DNA of 64,000 nucleotides from Chryseobacterium sp. Leaf404 (GTDB lineage: Bacteria > Bacteroidota > Bacteroidia > Flavobacteriales > Weeksellaceae): the NCBI RefSeq assembly GCF_001424145.1, contig NZ_LMQM01000001.1, positions 1 through 64,000 of the forward strand, given 5' to 3'. Of the stretch, positions 9,403 to 17,912 are shown piece by piece (position 1 is the first letter of the stretch; every line of letters starts with the position of its first letter). The notes beneath the pieces were generated by a model. That model was not told where the DNA came from, searched no databases, and saw nothing but the letters and a program-made list of their open reading frames with translations. Both the position numbers and the translations under genes were made by a program.

Positions 9403-11691
9403 CTATTTTTTACCCTCTCTTCTCTGTGCATCCAAAACCGCAACTGTCGCCAGATTCACAATCTCATCGACACTTGAACGCATCTGTAAAACGTGAACAG
9501 GCTGTTTCAGCCCCATCAGGATTGGTCCGATTACTTGTGCAACCTTCATTCCTCTGATAATTTTGTAAGATAAATTGGCAGATTCCAAATTCGGGAAGAT
9601 GAATGTATTTGCCGGAGTTGTTCCTAATTTTGAGAATGGGTAATCACTTAAATGATCAGCATTCATCGCAAAATCCGGCTGAATTTCTCCGTCCACCACC
9701 ATCTTAGGGAATTTCTCATGAAGAATGCTTACTGCTTTTGCCACTTTTTTGGAAGTATCAGAAATCGCAGCGAAGTTTTCAAAACCTAACATCGCAATTC
9801 TTGGTTCGATAGCGAAAGATTTTACGGTATGCTCTGCCATCTTAGCAATATTTACCAAATCTTCAGCCGAAGGATTCTGATTGATAGAGGTATCTGCGAA
9901 GAAAATAGGTTTCTTTTCAGATAAAATCATCATCATTGCCGCAACTTTGTCTACGCCTTTATCTTTTTCGATTACCTCCAAAACAGGTCTTAAAGTAGAA
10001 ACATAATTTTTAGAAAAACCAATAATCAAACCATCTGTATCGCCGTGCTTCAACATCAAAGGCCCGAAATAATCTCTCTGGCGAACGTATCTTTTTGCCT
10101 TATACTCGTTCATCCCTTTTCTCTGACGGAGTTTCCAAAGGGTTTCTCTGTATTTTTTACGGTTTTCTTTCTGGTCGTCATCACTTGGATCAATAATCGG
10201 AACATCAATATCAATTCCGAATTTCTCCATTTGCTCCTTCACATACTTTTTATCTCCCAAAAGAATCGGATGGGCAATTCCTTCTTCATATAAAATCTGA
10301 GCCGCCTTCAGAACGTTGTATTCTTCAGCATTTCCTAAAGTAATTCTCTTAGGGTTTGCTTTTGCACGGTTCTGCATCATTCTTACCAATTTCTCATCTC
10401 TTCCCATTCTGTCTAGAAGCTGAGTTTCGTATTCGTCGAAATCTGCGATGGTTTTTCTGGCAATTCCACTGTCAATTGCCGCTTTAGCAACAGCACTTGA
10501 AACTTTGGTAATTAATCTGTTATCAAAAGGTTTTGGAATGAAATATTCTCTTCCAAACTGTAAATTTTTAACATTATAAGCTAAAATAACCGCTTCCGGA
10601 ACGGGCTCTTTGGCCAAATCAGCAATCGCATGAACGGCAGCCAATTTCATTTCTTCATTAATTCCTTTTGCCTGAACATCCAGTGCTCCACGGAAAATAT
10701 AAGGGAAACCAAGAACGTTGTTTACCTGGTTAGGATAATCGCTTCTGCCTGTTGCCATAATGACATCCTTTCTTGTAGAAAGCGCCAGATCATAAGCAAT
10801 TTCAGGATCCGGATTTGCCAATGCGAAGACGATAGGATTTTCGTTCATGCTTGACAGCATTTCAGGAGTCATCACATTTCCTTTAGACAAACCGATGAAT
10901 ACATCTGAACCTTTTACAGCATCTTCCAAAGTCTCAAGCTCAGTCTGAGCAACGAAATCTATTTTTTCAGGGGTAAGATTTTCTCTTTTGTGATTAATTA
11001 CACCTTTAGAATCGCACATCAGTACATTTTCTCTCTTCAAACCAAGAGAAATATAAAGATTGGTACAGGCAACAGCCGCAGCTCCCGCTCCGTTGACTAC
11101 CATTTTTACCTCATCAATTTTTTTGTTGGCAATCTGAAGTGAGTTGATTAATGCTGCAGCAGAAATAATTGCTGTTCCGTGCTGATCATCGTGCATCAAA
11201 GGAATATCCAATTCTTCCTTTAATTTCTGTTCGATATAAAAAGCTTCAGGAGCTTTGATATCTTCAAGGTTAATACCTCCAAAAGTAGGAGCGATACCTT
11301 TTACAATCTGAATAAATTTGTCGGGATCCTTCTCGTCAATTTCAATATCAAAAACATTGATGTCTGCGAAAATTTTAAATAAAAGTCCCTTGCCTTCCAT
11401 TACAGGTTTAGAAGCTTCGGCACCAATGTCTCCCAAACCAAGAACCGCTGTACCGTTTGAAATTACAGCAACCAAATTTCCTTTTCCTGTGTAATCGTAT
11501 ACTGTTTCAGGATTTTTCTCAATTTCCAGACATGGAATTGCTACCCCCGGAGAATATGCCAAAGACAAATCTCTCTGTGATGAGTGGGGTTTTGAAGGAA
11601 TGACTTCAATTTTACCTTTCGGTTCTGCTTTATGATAATCTAACGCGGCCTGATTAAAATTTTTCTCGTCGCGATGAGTTTTATTTGACAT
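9403..11691 (-). CDS. maeB: NADP-dependent malic enzyme (MaeB type, fused to phosphotransacetylase-like domain)
   Basis: Catalyses oxidative decarboxylation of malate to pyruvate with NADPH formation, in the cytoplasm. The 762-aa length is standard for the two-domain MaeB form. Residues 1 to about 425 are the malic enzyme part, with SLAYSPGVAIPC, the NGTAVLGLGDIG stretch, the HDDQHGTAI motif and a nucleotide-binding VVNGAGAAAVA. Residues from about 440 resemble phosphate acetyltransferase, a domain that in MaeB is usually regulatory (acetyl-CoA sensing) rather than catalytic. It starts 15 bases after the kinase gene upstream, suggesting a two-gene operon, and is followed by a strong terminator. 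Confidence 0.95.
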   Translation of the reverse strand: MSNKTHRDEKNFNQAALDYHKAEPKGKIEVIPSKPHSSQRDLSLAYSPGVAIPCLEIEKNPETVYDYTGKGNLVAVISNGTAVLGLGDIGAEASKPVMEGKGLLFKIFADINVFDIEIDEKDPDKFIQIVKGIAPTFGGINLEDIKAPEAFYIEQKLKEELDIPLMHDDQHGTAIISAAALINSLQIANKKIDEVKMVVNGAGAAAVACTNLYISLGLKRENVLMCDSKGVINHKRENLTPEKIDFVAQTELETLEDAVKGSDVFIGLSKGNVMTPEMLSSMNENPIVFALANPDPEIAYDLALSTRKDVIMATGRSDYPNQVNNVLGFPYIFRGALDVQAKGINEEMKLAAVHAIADLAKEPVPEAVILAYNVKNLQFGREYFIPKPFDNRLITKVSSAVAKAAIDSGIARKTIADFDEYETQLLDRMGRDEKLVRMMQNRAKANPKRITLGNAEEYNVLKAAQILYEEGIAHPILLGDKKYVKEQMEKFGIDIDVPIIDPSDDDQKENRKKYRETLWKLRQRKGMNEYKAKRYVRQRDYFGPLMLKHGDTDGLIIGFSKNYVSTLRPVLEVIEKDKGVDKVAAMMMILSEKKPIFFADTSINQNPSAEDLVNIAKMAEHTVKSFAIEPRIAMLGFENFAAISDTSKKVAKAVSILHEKFPKMVVDGEIQPDFAMNADHLSDYPFSKLGTTPANTFIFPNLESANLSYKIIRGMKVAQVIGPILMGLKQPVHVLQMRSSVDEIVNLATVAVLDAQRREGKK

Positions 11692-11706
11692 AAATTAATT
11701 TTTTGA

Positions 11707-12558
11707 TTATAATATATATTGAATGTGATAGTTGACCAAACTCTCAATAGGTTTCTGTACAACGTGACCCACATTTAATCCGAGCTCTGCGGCTGCAGAA
11801 CGCAAAATATCTTCGTAATAATAAGCGATGGAGCCGATGAAATTGATCTCGGCATTTTTTGATTCTTCATAAGGAAGAACCTGATAATCGAAGAAATTTT
11901 TCATCTCTTCCAAAACCATATTCTGGAAATAGGGATGGTCTTTTCTTTCGACAACAAATTTATTGAAATCTGCCAGATAGGCATTTGGTCTTGTTTTGTG
12001 ATACATATTCTGCAATGCCTCATCAATCGTTAAACCATAAATTTCCTGAAATTGTGAATGTAAATCCTGAGGAAGCTTTTGCATAAAGAATCTTCGTACC
12101 AGCTGTTTTCCGATGGCACTTCCGCTTCCTTCGTCACCCATCAGATAACCTAAGGAAGGAAGTTTTATATTCAGATTTTCTCCATCAAAATAACATGAGT
12201 TTGAACCTGTTCCCAAAATACAGACAATCGTTGGTTTGCCGTCGTAAGCAGCGTAAGCAGCAGCATAAAGGTCTTCTTTCACAGTAATCTCTGCGTTGAT
12301 GAAAACTTTGCCAACTTCCTGCTCTATGGTGTCGCAGTTTTGTTTCACACCACAGCCTGAACCATAGAAAAAAATCCTGGTGATAGAATTCTTAACAGAC
12401 TGTAAACTGGTGTTTTTTTCAATTTCGGGAACAATGAGTTCTTTGCTGATAAAGTTTGGGTTGAAACCGATAGTTTCGGTTTTCAGGAAGACATTTTTAA
12501 AGTCGTCCAGGATTACCCAATCAGATTTTGTAGAACCACTATCAACAATAGCAACCAT
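11707..12558 (-). CDS. N-acetylglucosamine kinase-like BadF/BadG/BcrA/BcrD ATPase
   Basis: ASKHA-fold kinase of 283 aa. The phosphate-1 loop is DSGSTKSDW (residues 6-14), the phosphate-2 loop is GTGSNS (116-121), and a conserved GDEGSGSAIG (141-150) is typical of the GlcNAc kinase branch of this family. The likely reaction is ATP-dependent phosphorylation of N-acetylglucosamine released by cell-wall turnover, but substrate specificity cannot be read from sequence alone. It is followed closely by maeB (15 bases). Confidence 0.85.
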   Translation of the reverse strand: MVAIVDSGSTKSDWVILDDFKNVFLKTETIGFNPNFISKELIVPEIEKNTSLQSVKNSITRIFFYGSGCGVKQNCDTIEQEVGKVFINAEITVKEDLYAAAYAAYDGKPTIVCILGTGSNSCYFDGENLNIKLPSLGYLMGDEGSGSAIGKQLVRRFFMQKLPQDLHSQFQEIYGLTIDEALQNMYHKTRPNAYLADFNKFVVERKDHPYFQNMVLEEMKNFFDYQVLPYEESKNAEINFIGSIAYYYEDILRSAAAELGLNVGHVVQKPIESLVNYHIQYIL

Positions 12559-12641
12559 ATTTCTATTTAGTTTAAAGGCGCTAAATTATGAATTTATATT
12601 GAGATAGTTTGATGGGAAGCAATGACTTTTCAACAATAATC

Positions 12642-12905
12642 CTACTGTTGAACCGTGTCTGAAGTTTCATTATACTGCATCAGCCAGTCCTGAATTTCGT
12701 CTTCGAGATAGGAGGTTTGTAAAATCATTGCATCAATGAAATCATCAGGCACAGCCTGGCTGTCAGAATTTTCGAGATTCCAGAGATCGTCAGACAGATT
12801 TTCGTATTCAGAATAGACTCTTTTAAACCGGGAGTTTTCTCTTTCCAAATCTTCAATTTTGTTTTGCTGCAGCTGAAATTTCCTGTATTTGTTTTGCCGT
12901 TCCAT
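12642..12905 (-). CDS. Short coiled-coil hypothetical protein
   Basis: I do not recognise this family. The preferred start is ATG 12905 (87 aa, MERQNKYRKF); the frame extends to 12953, but the added residues look non-coding. The product is acidic and highly charged, without membrane segments. Residues about 10-45 have a heptad-like pattern (LQQNKIEDLERENSRF) suggesting a coiled coil, followed by a second helical stretch. It is a soluble cytoplasmic protein, possibly an adaptor. It stands alone between the kinase gene and the divergent gtrA. Confidence 0.6.
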   Translation of the reverse strand: MERQNKYRKFQLQQNKIEDLERENSRFKRVYSEYENLSDDLWNLENSDSQAVPDDFIDAMILQTSYLEDEIQDWLMQYNETSDTVQQ

Positions 12906-13110
12906 ACAAATATTTATTTTTGTTTGATAATGTCTTGGTAATGAATTATGCAAAAACGAGCGCTATCAGATCAAAGAACATCAGTCTTAAAAGACTGAAA
13001 CTAAATTTAATATCTGACCGTAACTTTCTAATTCAGAAAACTAAATTTAGAAATAATTTTCAACCGAAAAAAAAAATTAACATCTTTTTTTACTGTTTAA
13101 CATATAGTTA

Positions 13111-13118
13111 TAACTTTG
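13111..13118 (+). promoter_or_regulatory. Promoter -7 box of gtrA operon
   Basis: TAACTTTG matches TAnnTTTG exactly and ends 18 bases before ATG 13137. It overlaps the TTG at 13116 that would otherwise be a possible start codon, which favours the downstream ATG as the true start. Confidence 0.7.
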
Positions 13119-13136
13119 CAGCATCAGCAAAATCTT

Positions 13137-13595
13137 ATGAAAGATATTCTCATCAGGCAGAAACAGGTGCTTTTTTTTATTATTGCCGGCGGGCTAAGTG
13201 CAGTGGTGGAAATTGGAAGTTTCAAAATATTCAGTTCTTATCTGCCACAAATATTAGCAGAAGAAAAAAACTTTCATGGGATTCATTTTCCTTTAAGTAA
13301 TATACTGTCTACCTCCAGCGGGATCATCACCAATTATTTCCTGAGTATCTGGTTTGTTTTTGAGCGGGGAAAACACTCCAAAAAAAAGGAATTTGTTTAT
13401 TTTATGATTATATCTGTCATTTCCACGATATTCAGTCTTATTTTCTTCCAGATTTTCTACAGTTTTGTATTTAAAGATAATATTGATCTGATAATTTATA
13501 CTTTAAGTCCGGAAATTTTAAGTAAAATATCTGCGATTCTTTTGGTTTCGGTTTTGAATTATTCCGTAAAGAAAAAAGTAATATTTAATGGATAA
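13137..13595 (+). CDS. GtrA-like family membrane protein
   Basis: 152-aa protein with about four transmembrane segments (residues about 9-30, 45-65, 77-105 and 120-147) and a basic C-terminus (NYSVKKKVIF). This is the GtrA/DPMS_TMD architecture, thought to help flip or anchor polyprenyl-linked sugars used in surface polysaccharide synthesis. I place the start at ATG 13137 because a promoter -7 box covers the alternative TTG at 13116. The 3' end overlaps the acyltransferase gene by 8 bases, so the two are translationally coupled. Confidence 0.82.
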   Translation: MKDILIRQKQVLFFIIAGGLSAVVEIGSFKIFSSYLPQILAEEKNFHGIHFPLSNILSTSSGIITNYFLSIWFVFERGKHSKKKEFVYFMIISVISTIFSLIFFQIFYSFVFKDNIDLIIYTLSPEILSKISAILLVSVLNYSVKKKVIFNG

Positions 13596-14322
13596 ACTTA
13601 AAAAAGTTCTCAACTACCTCTGGCGCGGCTGGCTGATTATTCTGGCATTTGTTTTAACAATAATTTTCGGAATTCCCGTATACATACTATCCTACAACAA
13701 GAAGAACTACAAATATGCCTACAAATTTATCCGTTTCTGGTGCTACGGCGTTTTTTACGGAATGGGTCTCCGCTACGAACTCATCAATCTTACCGATAAA
13801 AAAATCGAGAGAAACCAGCAGTACGTTGTTATCTCAAATCACACGTCTATTATGGATATTATGCTTCCCTGCATTCTCTTTCCCAACCATCCACTGTGTT
13901 ATGTCGGAAAAAAAGAGCTGGAAAAAATTCCGATTTTCGGTACTATTTACAGAAGAATCTGTGTGATGGTAGACCGTGGAAGTGCAAGAAGCCGTGCAGA
14001 TGTTTACAGAAGATGCGCCGAGAAAATGGAGGAAGGCAACAGCATTGTTCTCTTTCCTGAAGGCGGAGTTCCGGATGATACATCAGTGATTCTGGATGAT
14101 TTTAAAGATGGCGCATTCACTCTTTCATCAAAACACAATTCTCCGATTGCTGTTTTTACATTTGTTGGTTTAAAGGAAATTTTCCCATTCGACAATTCGC
14201 AAGGTCATCCCGGAATAGTAAAAGTATATTTTAATGATATCCTCGAACCGACCGCATCTCCCAAAGAATTAAAATTGTCTGCTTTTGAGACAATAAAAAA
14301 AACATTGACAGAATACAGTTAA
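13588..14322 (+). CDS. 1-acyl-sn-glycerol-3-phosphate acyltransferase (PlsC-like)
   Basis: Membrane-associated acyltransferase that probably adds the second acyl chain in phosphatidic acid synthesis. An N-terminal membrane anchor spans about residues 12-35. The catalytic HX4D motif is NHTSIMD with H85 and D90, and the acceptor-binding FPEGG lies at 156-160; a VDRGSARSR stretch around 129 is the expected middle motif. The 244-aa length is usual. A membrane-lipid role alongside the GtrA-like gene fits envelope biogenesis. Confidence 0.9.
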   Translation: MDKLKKVLNYLWRGWLIILAFVLTIIFGIPVYILSYNKKNYKYAYKFIRFWCYGVFYGMGLRYELINLTDKKIERNQQYVVISNHTSIMDIMLPCILFPNHPLCYVGKKELEKIPIFGTIYRRICVMVDRGSARSRADVYRRCAEKMEEGNSIVLFPEGGVPDDTSVILDDFKDGAFTLSSKHNSPIAVFTFVGLKEIFPFDNSQGHPGIVKVYFNDILEPTASPKELKLSAFETIKKTLTEYS

Positions 14323-14336
14323 TTGCATAAATAAAT

Positions 14337-14344
14337 TATATTTG
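14337..14344 (+). promoter_or_regulatory. Promoter -7 box of MFS gene
   Basis: TATATTTG, a perfect TAnnTTTG, ends 18 bases before the ATG at 14363. No -33 TTG stands at an ideal distance. Confidence 0.55.
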
Positions 14345-14362
14345 TGTAATTAAAAATTCAAA

Positions 14363-16126
14363 ATGGATTCAAACCCTCAACAGACCAAATGGTCTCAATT
14401 TCTTTCACTCATTGTAGTATTCTTTTTCTGGGGCTTCGTGGCCGCAAGTAATGATATCCTGATTCCGGTATTCAAAAAATGGTTTGTGCTTTCTCAGGTG
14501 CAGAGTCAATTGGTTGCATGGGCATTTTATGTGGCATACTTTGTTGGGTCAGTGATATTTTTCCTTGTTTCCATTAAAAGTGATATCCTTCAGAAGTTCG
14601 GTTATAAAAAAACACTGGCAGTAGGGCTCGTACTTTCATCTTTAGGTGCATTTTTATTTGTACCTGCAGCGGCGTCGGCCAATTTCTGGTTTTTCCTTAC
14701 AGCTTTGTTTATCGTAGGACTTGGTTTCTCAGTTCAGCAGATTGTTGCCAATCCATTAGCGATTAAAATGGGAAGCCCACAGACAGGTGCACACCGTTTG
14801 ACCCTTGCCGGAGGAATCAACTCTTTGGGAACAACGATTGGGCCGATTCTTGTGGGTATCGCACTTTTCGGAATGGGTAACGACAAAGAAACCGCAACTT
14901 CTGATAAAGAACTTTCTAAAATTGAAATCGTAAAAAACGAGTACATCACGCACAGAGATGAACTTGTAAAAAATATTGTATCTCTTAAACAGGATTCAAA
15001 AGATGATCCCACAACTGTTGCAACGGCGGTAAATACCGTTCAGCAGAATGTAAATGCTTTAGATACTGAGATCAATAAGATGAATAACGTCACTACAGCA
15101 AGCGATCTGCAGGTAAATGAATTTTCTGATAAACTGGGTAAAATAAAAGAAAAAACTTCTGCAATCAACTATCCGATTGAGTTTGTAAAGGAAAATCTGA
15201 AACTGGTAAAAGGTCCTTTCATCGTTTTGGGTATAGCGTTTATTTTGGTGGCTGTATTTATGCTTTTCTCTAAAATTGAAGATCCGGCGAAGGATGAAGA
15301 GGAAAATATTGAAGAAGGAAGTGCCAAATTCAGTATCTTTAATTATCCACAATTGTACCTAGGAATGCTTGCCATCTTCATTTACGTTGGTGTTGAAGTT
15401 TCTATTATATCAAATCTTCCTGCATTGCTTCACACAAAAGAATTCGGAGGAGTTTTGGAACATAACATTGCTCCATTCGTTTCGCTGTACTGGGGAAGTT
15501 TAATGATCGGAAGATGGAATGGTAGTATCAATGTTTTCAATATTTCAAATACAACAGTTAATATCCTGAAATTTGTAGTTCCTTTTGTTGCTTTTGCCAT
15601 CATTATCGGAGCCAACACGTTGAGCGGTAAAGATGTTTCAGCATTCTATATCTACGGATTCTGGATCCTTGCGTTCATTGTAATGAGTTTCCTGGGCGGA
15701 AAAAATGCGGGCAAAACGCTTATGATTTTCGGAATTGCAGGTGTTTCAATGATGCTTATAGGATTGGTTTATCCAGACAAAGAGATGGCGAAATATTTCT
15801 TCATTTCAGGCGGACTTTTCTGTTCTATCATGTGGCCGTCAATTTTTGACCTTGCGATTGCAGGATTGGGTAAAAACACAGGTAAGGCTTCGTCTTTCCT
15901 TGTGATGATGATTTTGGGTGGTGGTATTATCCCATTACTTCAGGGTTACATCTGTGACTTCGACAAAGTGAGCAAAGAAGGAATTTTCGGAATTACATGG
16001 ACGCATTTCTCCTACGTAATTCCTGTTTTATGTTTTGTTTATTTGGCATTCTACGGTTTTATCACTCCGAAGATTCTGAAGAAACAAGGCATTGTAATGG
16101 GCGAATCTGAATCTCATGGACACTAA
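14363..16126 (+). CDS. Sugar MFS transporter (FucP-like) with large cytoplasmic insert
   Basis: Major facilitator superfamily permease of the fucose/glucose-galactose symporter type. Early segments carry FFFWGFVAASNDILIP and QQIVANPLA-like signatures typical of FHS sugar:proton symporters. At 587 aa it is longer than the usual 410-450: residues about 172-283, between the fifth and sixth membrane segments, form a polar, helix-rich insert (NEYITHRDELVKNIVSLKQ and onward) with coiled-coil character. The substrate is unknown; no sugar catabolic gene adjoins it. The 3' end overlaps the DUF3810 gene by 11 bases. Confidence 0.85.
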   Translation: MDSNPQQTKWSQFLSLIVVFFFWGFVAASNDILIPVFKKWFVLSQVQSQLVAWAFYVAYFVGSVIFFLVSIKSDILQKFGYKKTLAVGLVLSSLGAFLFVPAAASANFWFFLTALFIVGLGFSVQQIVANPLAIKMGSPQTGAHRLTLAGGINSLGTTIGPILVGIALFGMGNDKETATSDKELSKIEIVKNEYITHRDELVKNIVSLKQDSKDDPTTVATAVNTVQQNVNALDTEINKMNNVTTASDLQVNEFSDKLGKIKEKTSAINYPIEFVKENLKLVKGPFIVLGIAFILVAVFMLFSKIEDPAKDEEENIEEGSAKFSIFNYPQLYLGMLAIFIYVGVEVSIISNLPALLHTKEFGGVLEHNIAPFVSLYWGSLMIGRWNGSINVFNISNTTVNILKFVVPFVAFAIIIGANTLSGKDVSAFYIYGFWILAFIVMSFLGGKNAGKTLMIFGIAGVSMMLIGLVYPDKEMAKYFFISGGLFCSIMWPSIFDLAIAGLGKNTGKASSFLVMMILGGGIIPLLQGYICDFDKVSKEGIFGITWTHFSYVIPVLCFVYLAFYGFITPKILKKQGIVMGESESHGH

Positions 16127-17174
16127 AAATGTTGCGTTCATAAAGAAAAAAAGATTTTGGGCAGGTATTTTACTTGCCCAATTTGTTTTGTTTTACATCT
16201 TCTCAAAATCTGAATACTGGATTAATTTCTTCGATAAATTTTACAACGTTCAGAAGAATTTTCACATCAGAATTTTCAGCTCGATTCCGTTTTCGGCAGG
16301 CGACTTTTTTTATATTCTGACTGGCGTTTTTCTATTCATTCAAATCATCAATATTTTCAGAAAAACCAAACGTAAAAAAGCATTACTGAGTACTTTAATC
16401 TTTTTGAATATCATCTATTTCACTTATCAGATCTTTTGGGGGATGATGTATTTCCAAACGCCGATAATTAAAAAATTATCTTCTCAGGAAAAACCAAATA
16501 TCCAGAAAGCAAAAATCTTAGCATTAAAATATCTTAAAAAAGCAGGTGAAAGCCGAAAATTGGTTTCCGAGGATAAAAACGGGGTTTTCATAATCAAAAA
16601 CAGAGAAGCGTTGATAGAGGAAATCATCCATCAACAAAAATTATTACCAGAACAGATTAGTTCCAAAATGCCTTTAACTCAAATTTCAGTTAAAGAGAGC
16701 GTCTTCAGCGGTATGATGAGCTATACCGGAATTTCAGGATATTACAATCCTTTTACTGCCGAAAGTCAGTTCAATTCAAACCTTCCCCATTCAGTCATTC
16801 CATTTACGATTGCTCATGAAACTTCGCATCAGCTGGGGTTTGCACGGGAACAGGAAGCCAATTTCGCAGCTTATCTTGTAGGTATCAACTCAAAAAATCC
16901 CGAACTTCGCTACAGTGCAGAATATTTTACGCTTAAAAGTCTTCTGCGATATATCTATCTTGAAGATGAAGATTTTGCTGAAAGTCTTGTTAAGCAATAT
17001 TCTCCGGAAATGGAAAGAGACCGTGCTTACGAAAGAAATTTCATGATAAGACATGAAGGCAGTCTTGAAGATTTTTTTGGTTTCACCAACAATCTTTTCC
17101 TGAAAAGCAACAGACAGGAAGGTTCTGTTACCTATTCTTACTTTGTAAATCTCCTTCTGAATTACGAAAAATAA
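16116..17174 (+). CDS. DUF3810 family membrane metallopeptidase-like protein
   Basis: 352-aa protein with three N-terminal membrane segments (about 15-32, 60-82, 90-110) followed by an extracytoplasmic domain. A gluzincin-like zinc motif HETSH (234-238) is followed by an acidic REQEANF helix about ten residues on, as in DUF3810 proteins. This suggests a membrane-anchored zinc peptidase, but no substrate is known. Overlap with the MFS gene (11 bases) implies co-transcription. Confidence 0.82.
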   Translation: MDTKNVAFIKKKRFWAGILLAQFVLFYIFSKSEYWINFFDKFYNVQKNFHIRIFSSIPFSAGDFFYILTGVFLFIQIINIFRKTKRKKALLSTLIFLNIIYFTYQIFWGMMYFQTPIIKKLSSQEKPNIQKAKILALKYLKKAGESRKLVSEDKNGVFIIKNREALIEEIIHQQKLLPEQISSKMPLTQISVKESVFSGMMSYTGISGYYNPFTAESQFNSNLPHSVIPFTIAHETSHQLGFAREQEANFAAYLVGINSKNPELRYSAEYFTLKSLLRYIYLEDEDFAESLVKQYSPEMERDRAYERNFMIRHEGSLEDFFGFTNNLFLKSNRQEGSVTYSYFVNLLLNYEK

Positions 17175-17202
17175 AAAAGAATCGTATCAGGCGATACGAT
17201 TC
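17173..17202 (-). terminator. Minus-strand intrinsic terminator
   Basis: GAATCGTATC (17179-17188) and GATACGATTC (17193-17202) form a perfect 10-bp stem with a 4-base loop. On the minus strand it is followed at once by TTTTTTATTTT, whereas the plus strand lacks a U-run. No minus-strand gene was otherwise found, so it may terminate a small RNA; it could also stop DUF3810 transcription weakly. Confidence 0.65.
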
Positions 17203-17320
17203 TAAAAACACAAATGATGAAAAAAAATTTATTACCTTGACTTGTTCCCTCATTCAAGGTGATGTAAAAGTACAACAATAATTTAATTGCCAAAATACTT
17301 CCACCCTTTTTTTACACATT
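17173..17320 (-). ncRNA. Candidate small minus-strand transcript
   Basis: A -7 box TAAATTTG (17334-17327 on the minus strand) is followed about 120 bases later by the strong minus-strand terminator at 17202-17173. In between, CCTTGA and TCAAGG (about 17235-17259) form a hairpin whose loop contains an ATG. That ATG could open a peptide of roughly 38 codons running through the terminator. No -33 box is visible. This is an inference from promoter-like and terminator-like signals only. Confidence 0.3.
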
Positions 17321-17334
17321 TTAGTACAAATTTA

Positions 17335-17790
17335 ACAATATTATGCTCGTAATATACGGATTATCACAACAATAAGAATTAACAGTATATTAATAGATTC
17401 ACTAAAATATTAAACAAACTGTTTATAAATAAAGCTTCATTGCTTCAAAAAGAAAACATTTTTTAAAATAAATTAACAATAAATGCTGCGGCAAAAAAAG
17501 CACACATTGTTAACAAATGTTAAAACCAATGAAAACTCTGCTTAAATCGATGCAGTACTTCGCATTACAGCCCATAAACAAAGACTTTTTAAAAATCAAA
17601 CAATTTTTGTAAATATATATTCGCAGTGAGAAATAAATAATCTGCAATTCCTGAGATTCAGTTTTAAACAAAAATTATCTTCTTAAAACTATTAGCCAAC
17701 ACTCAAAAATAAAAGAATTTCGGTCATCTTGATTTTTCTTCTGTGAAAACACTACACCAATTTTGATTGCTATAATCTGAGATTTTTAAA
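17335..17790. other. AT-rich intergenic region before the first pectin operon
   Basis: About 450 bases rich in A and T with no open frame of note, no repeat and no clear hairpin. It separates the core genes from the carbohydrate genes. Confidence 0.5.
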
Positions 17791-17795
17791 GTTTC

Positions 17796-17832
17796 TGCTG
17801 GATATTAAATTTAACAGACAGTGCAGGATAAT
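17796..17832 (+). promoter_or_regulatory. Candidate operator: two GCAGGATA-like sites upstream of GH28
   Basis: TGCTGGATA (17796-17804) and TGCAGGATA (17822-17830) lie in the same orientation, 26 bases apart, 80-120 bases before the GH28 start. The second site is identical, including the following AT, to one upstream of susC at 39629-39619 (read on the minus strand). I infer a shared activator site; chance copies occur in coding DNA too. Confidence 0.35.
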
Positions 17833-17912
17833 TTGTAGGCGTATTTATATTAGTTTGCAGGGGCAAGTTAAAAACCAAAGGATATTTCCTCCAACTTAAT
17901 ATTTTTGCCATT

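Noticed and set aside
13116..13136. TTG start for gtrA
   Set aside because: The TTG forms part of a promoter -7 box (TAACTTTG, 13111-13118), so the ATG at 13137 is more likely.
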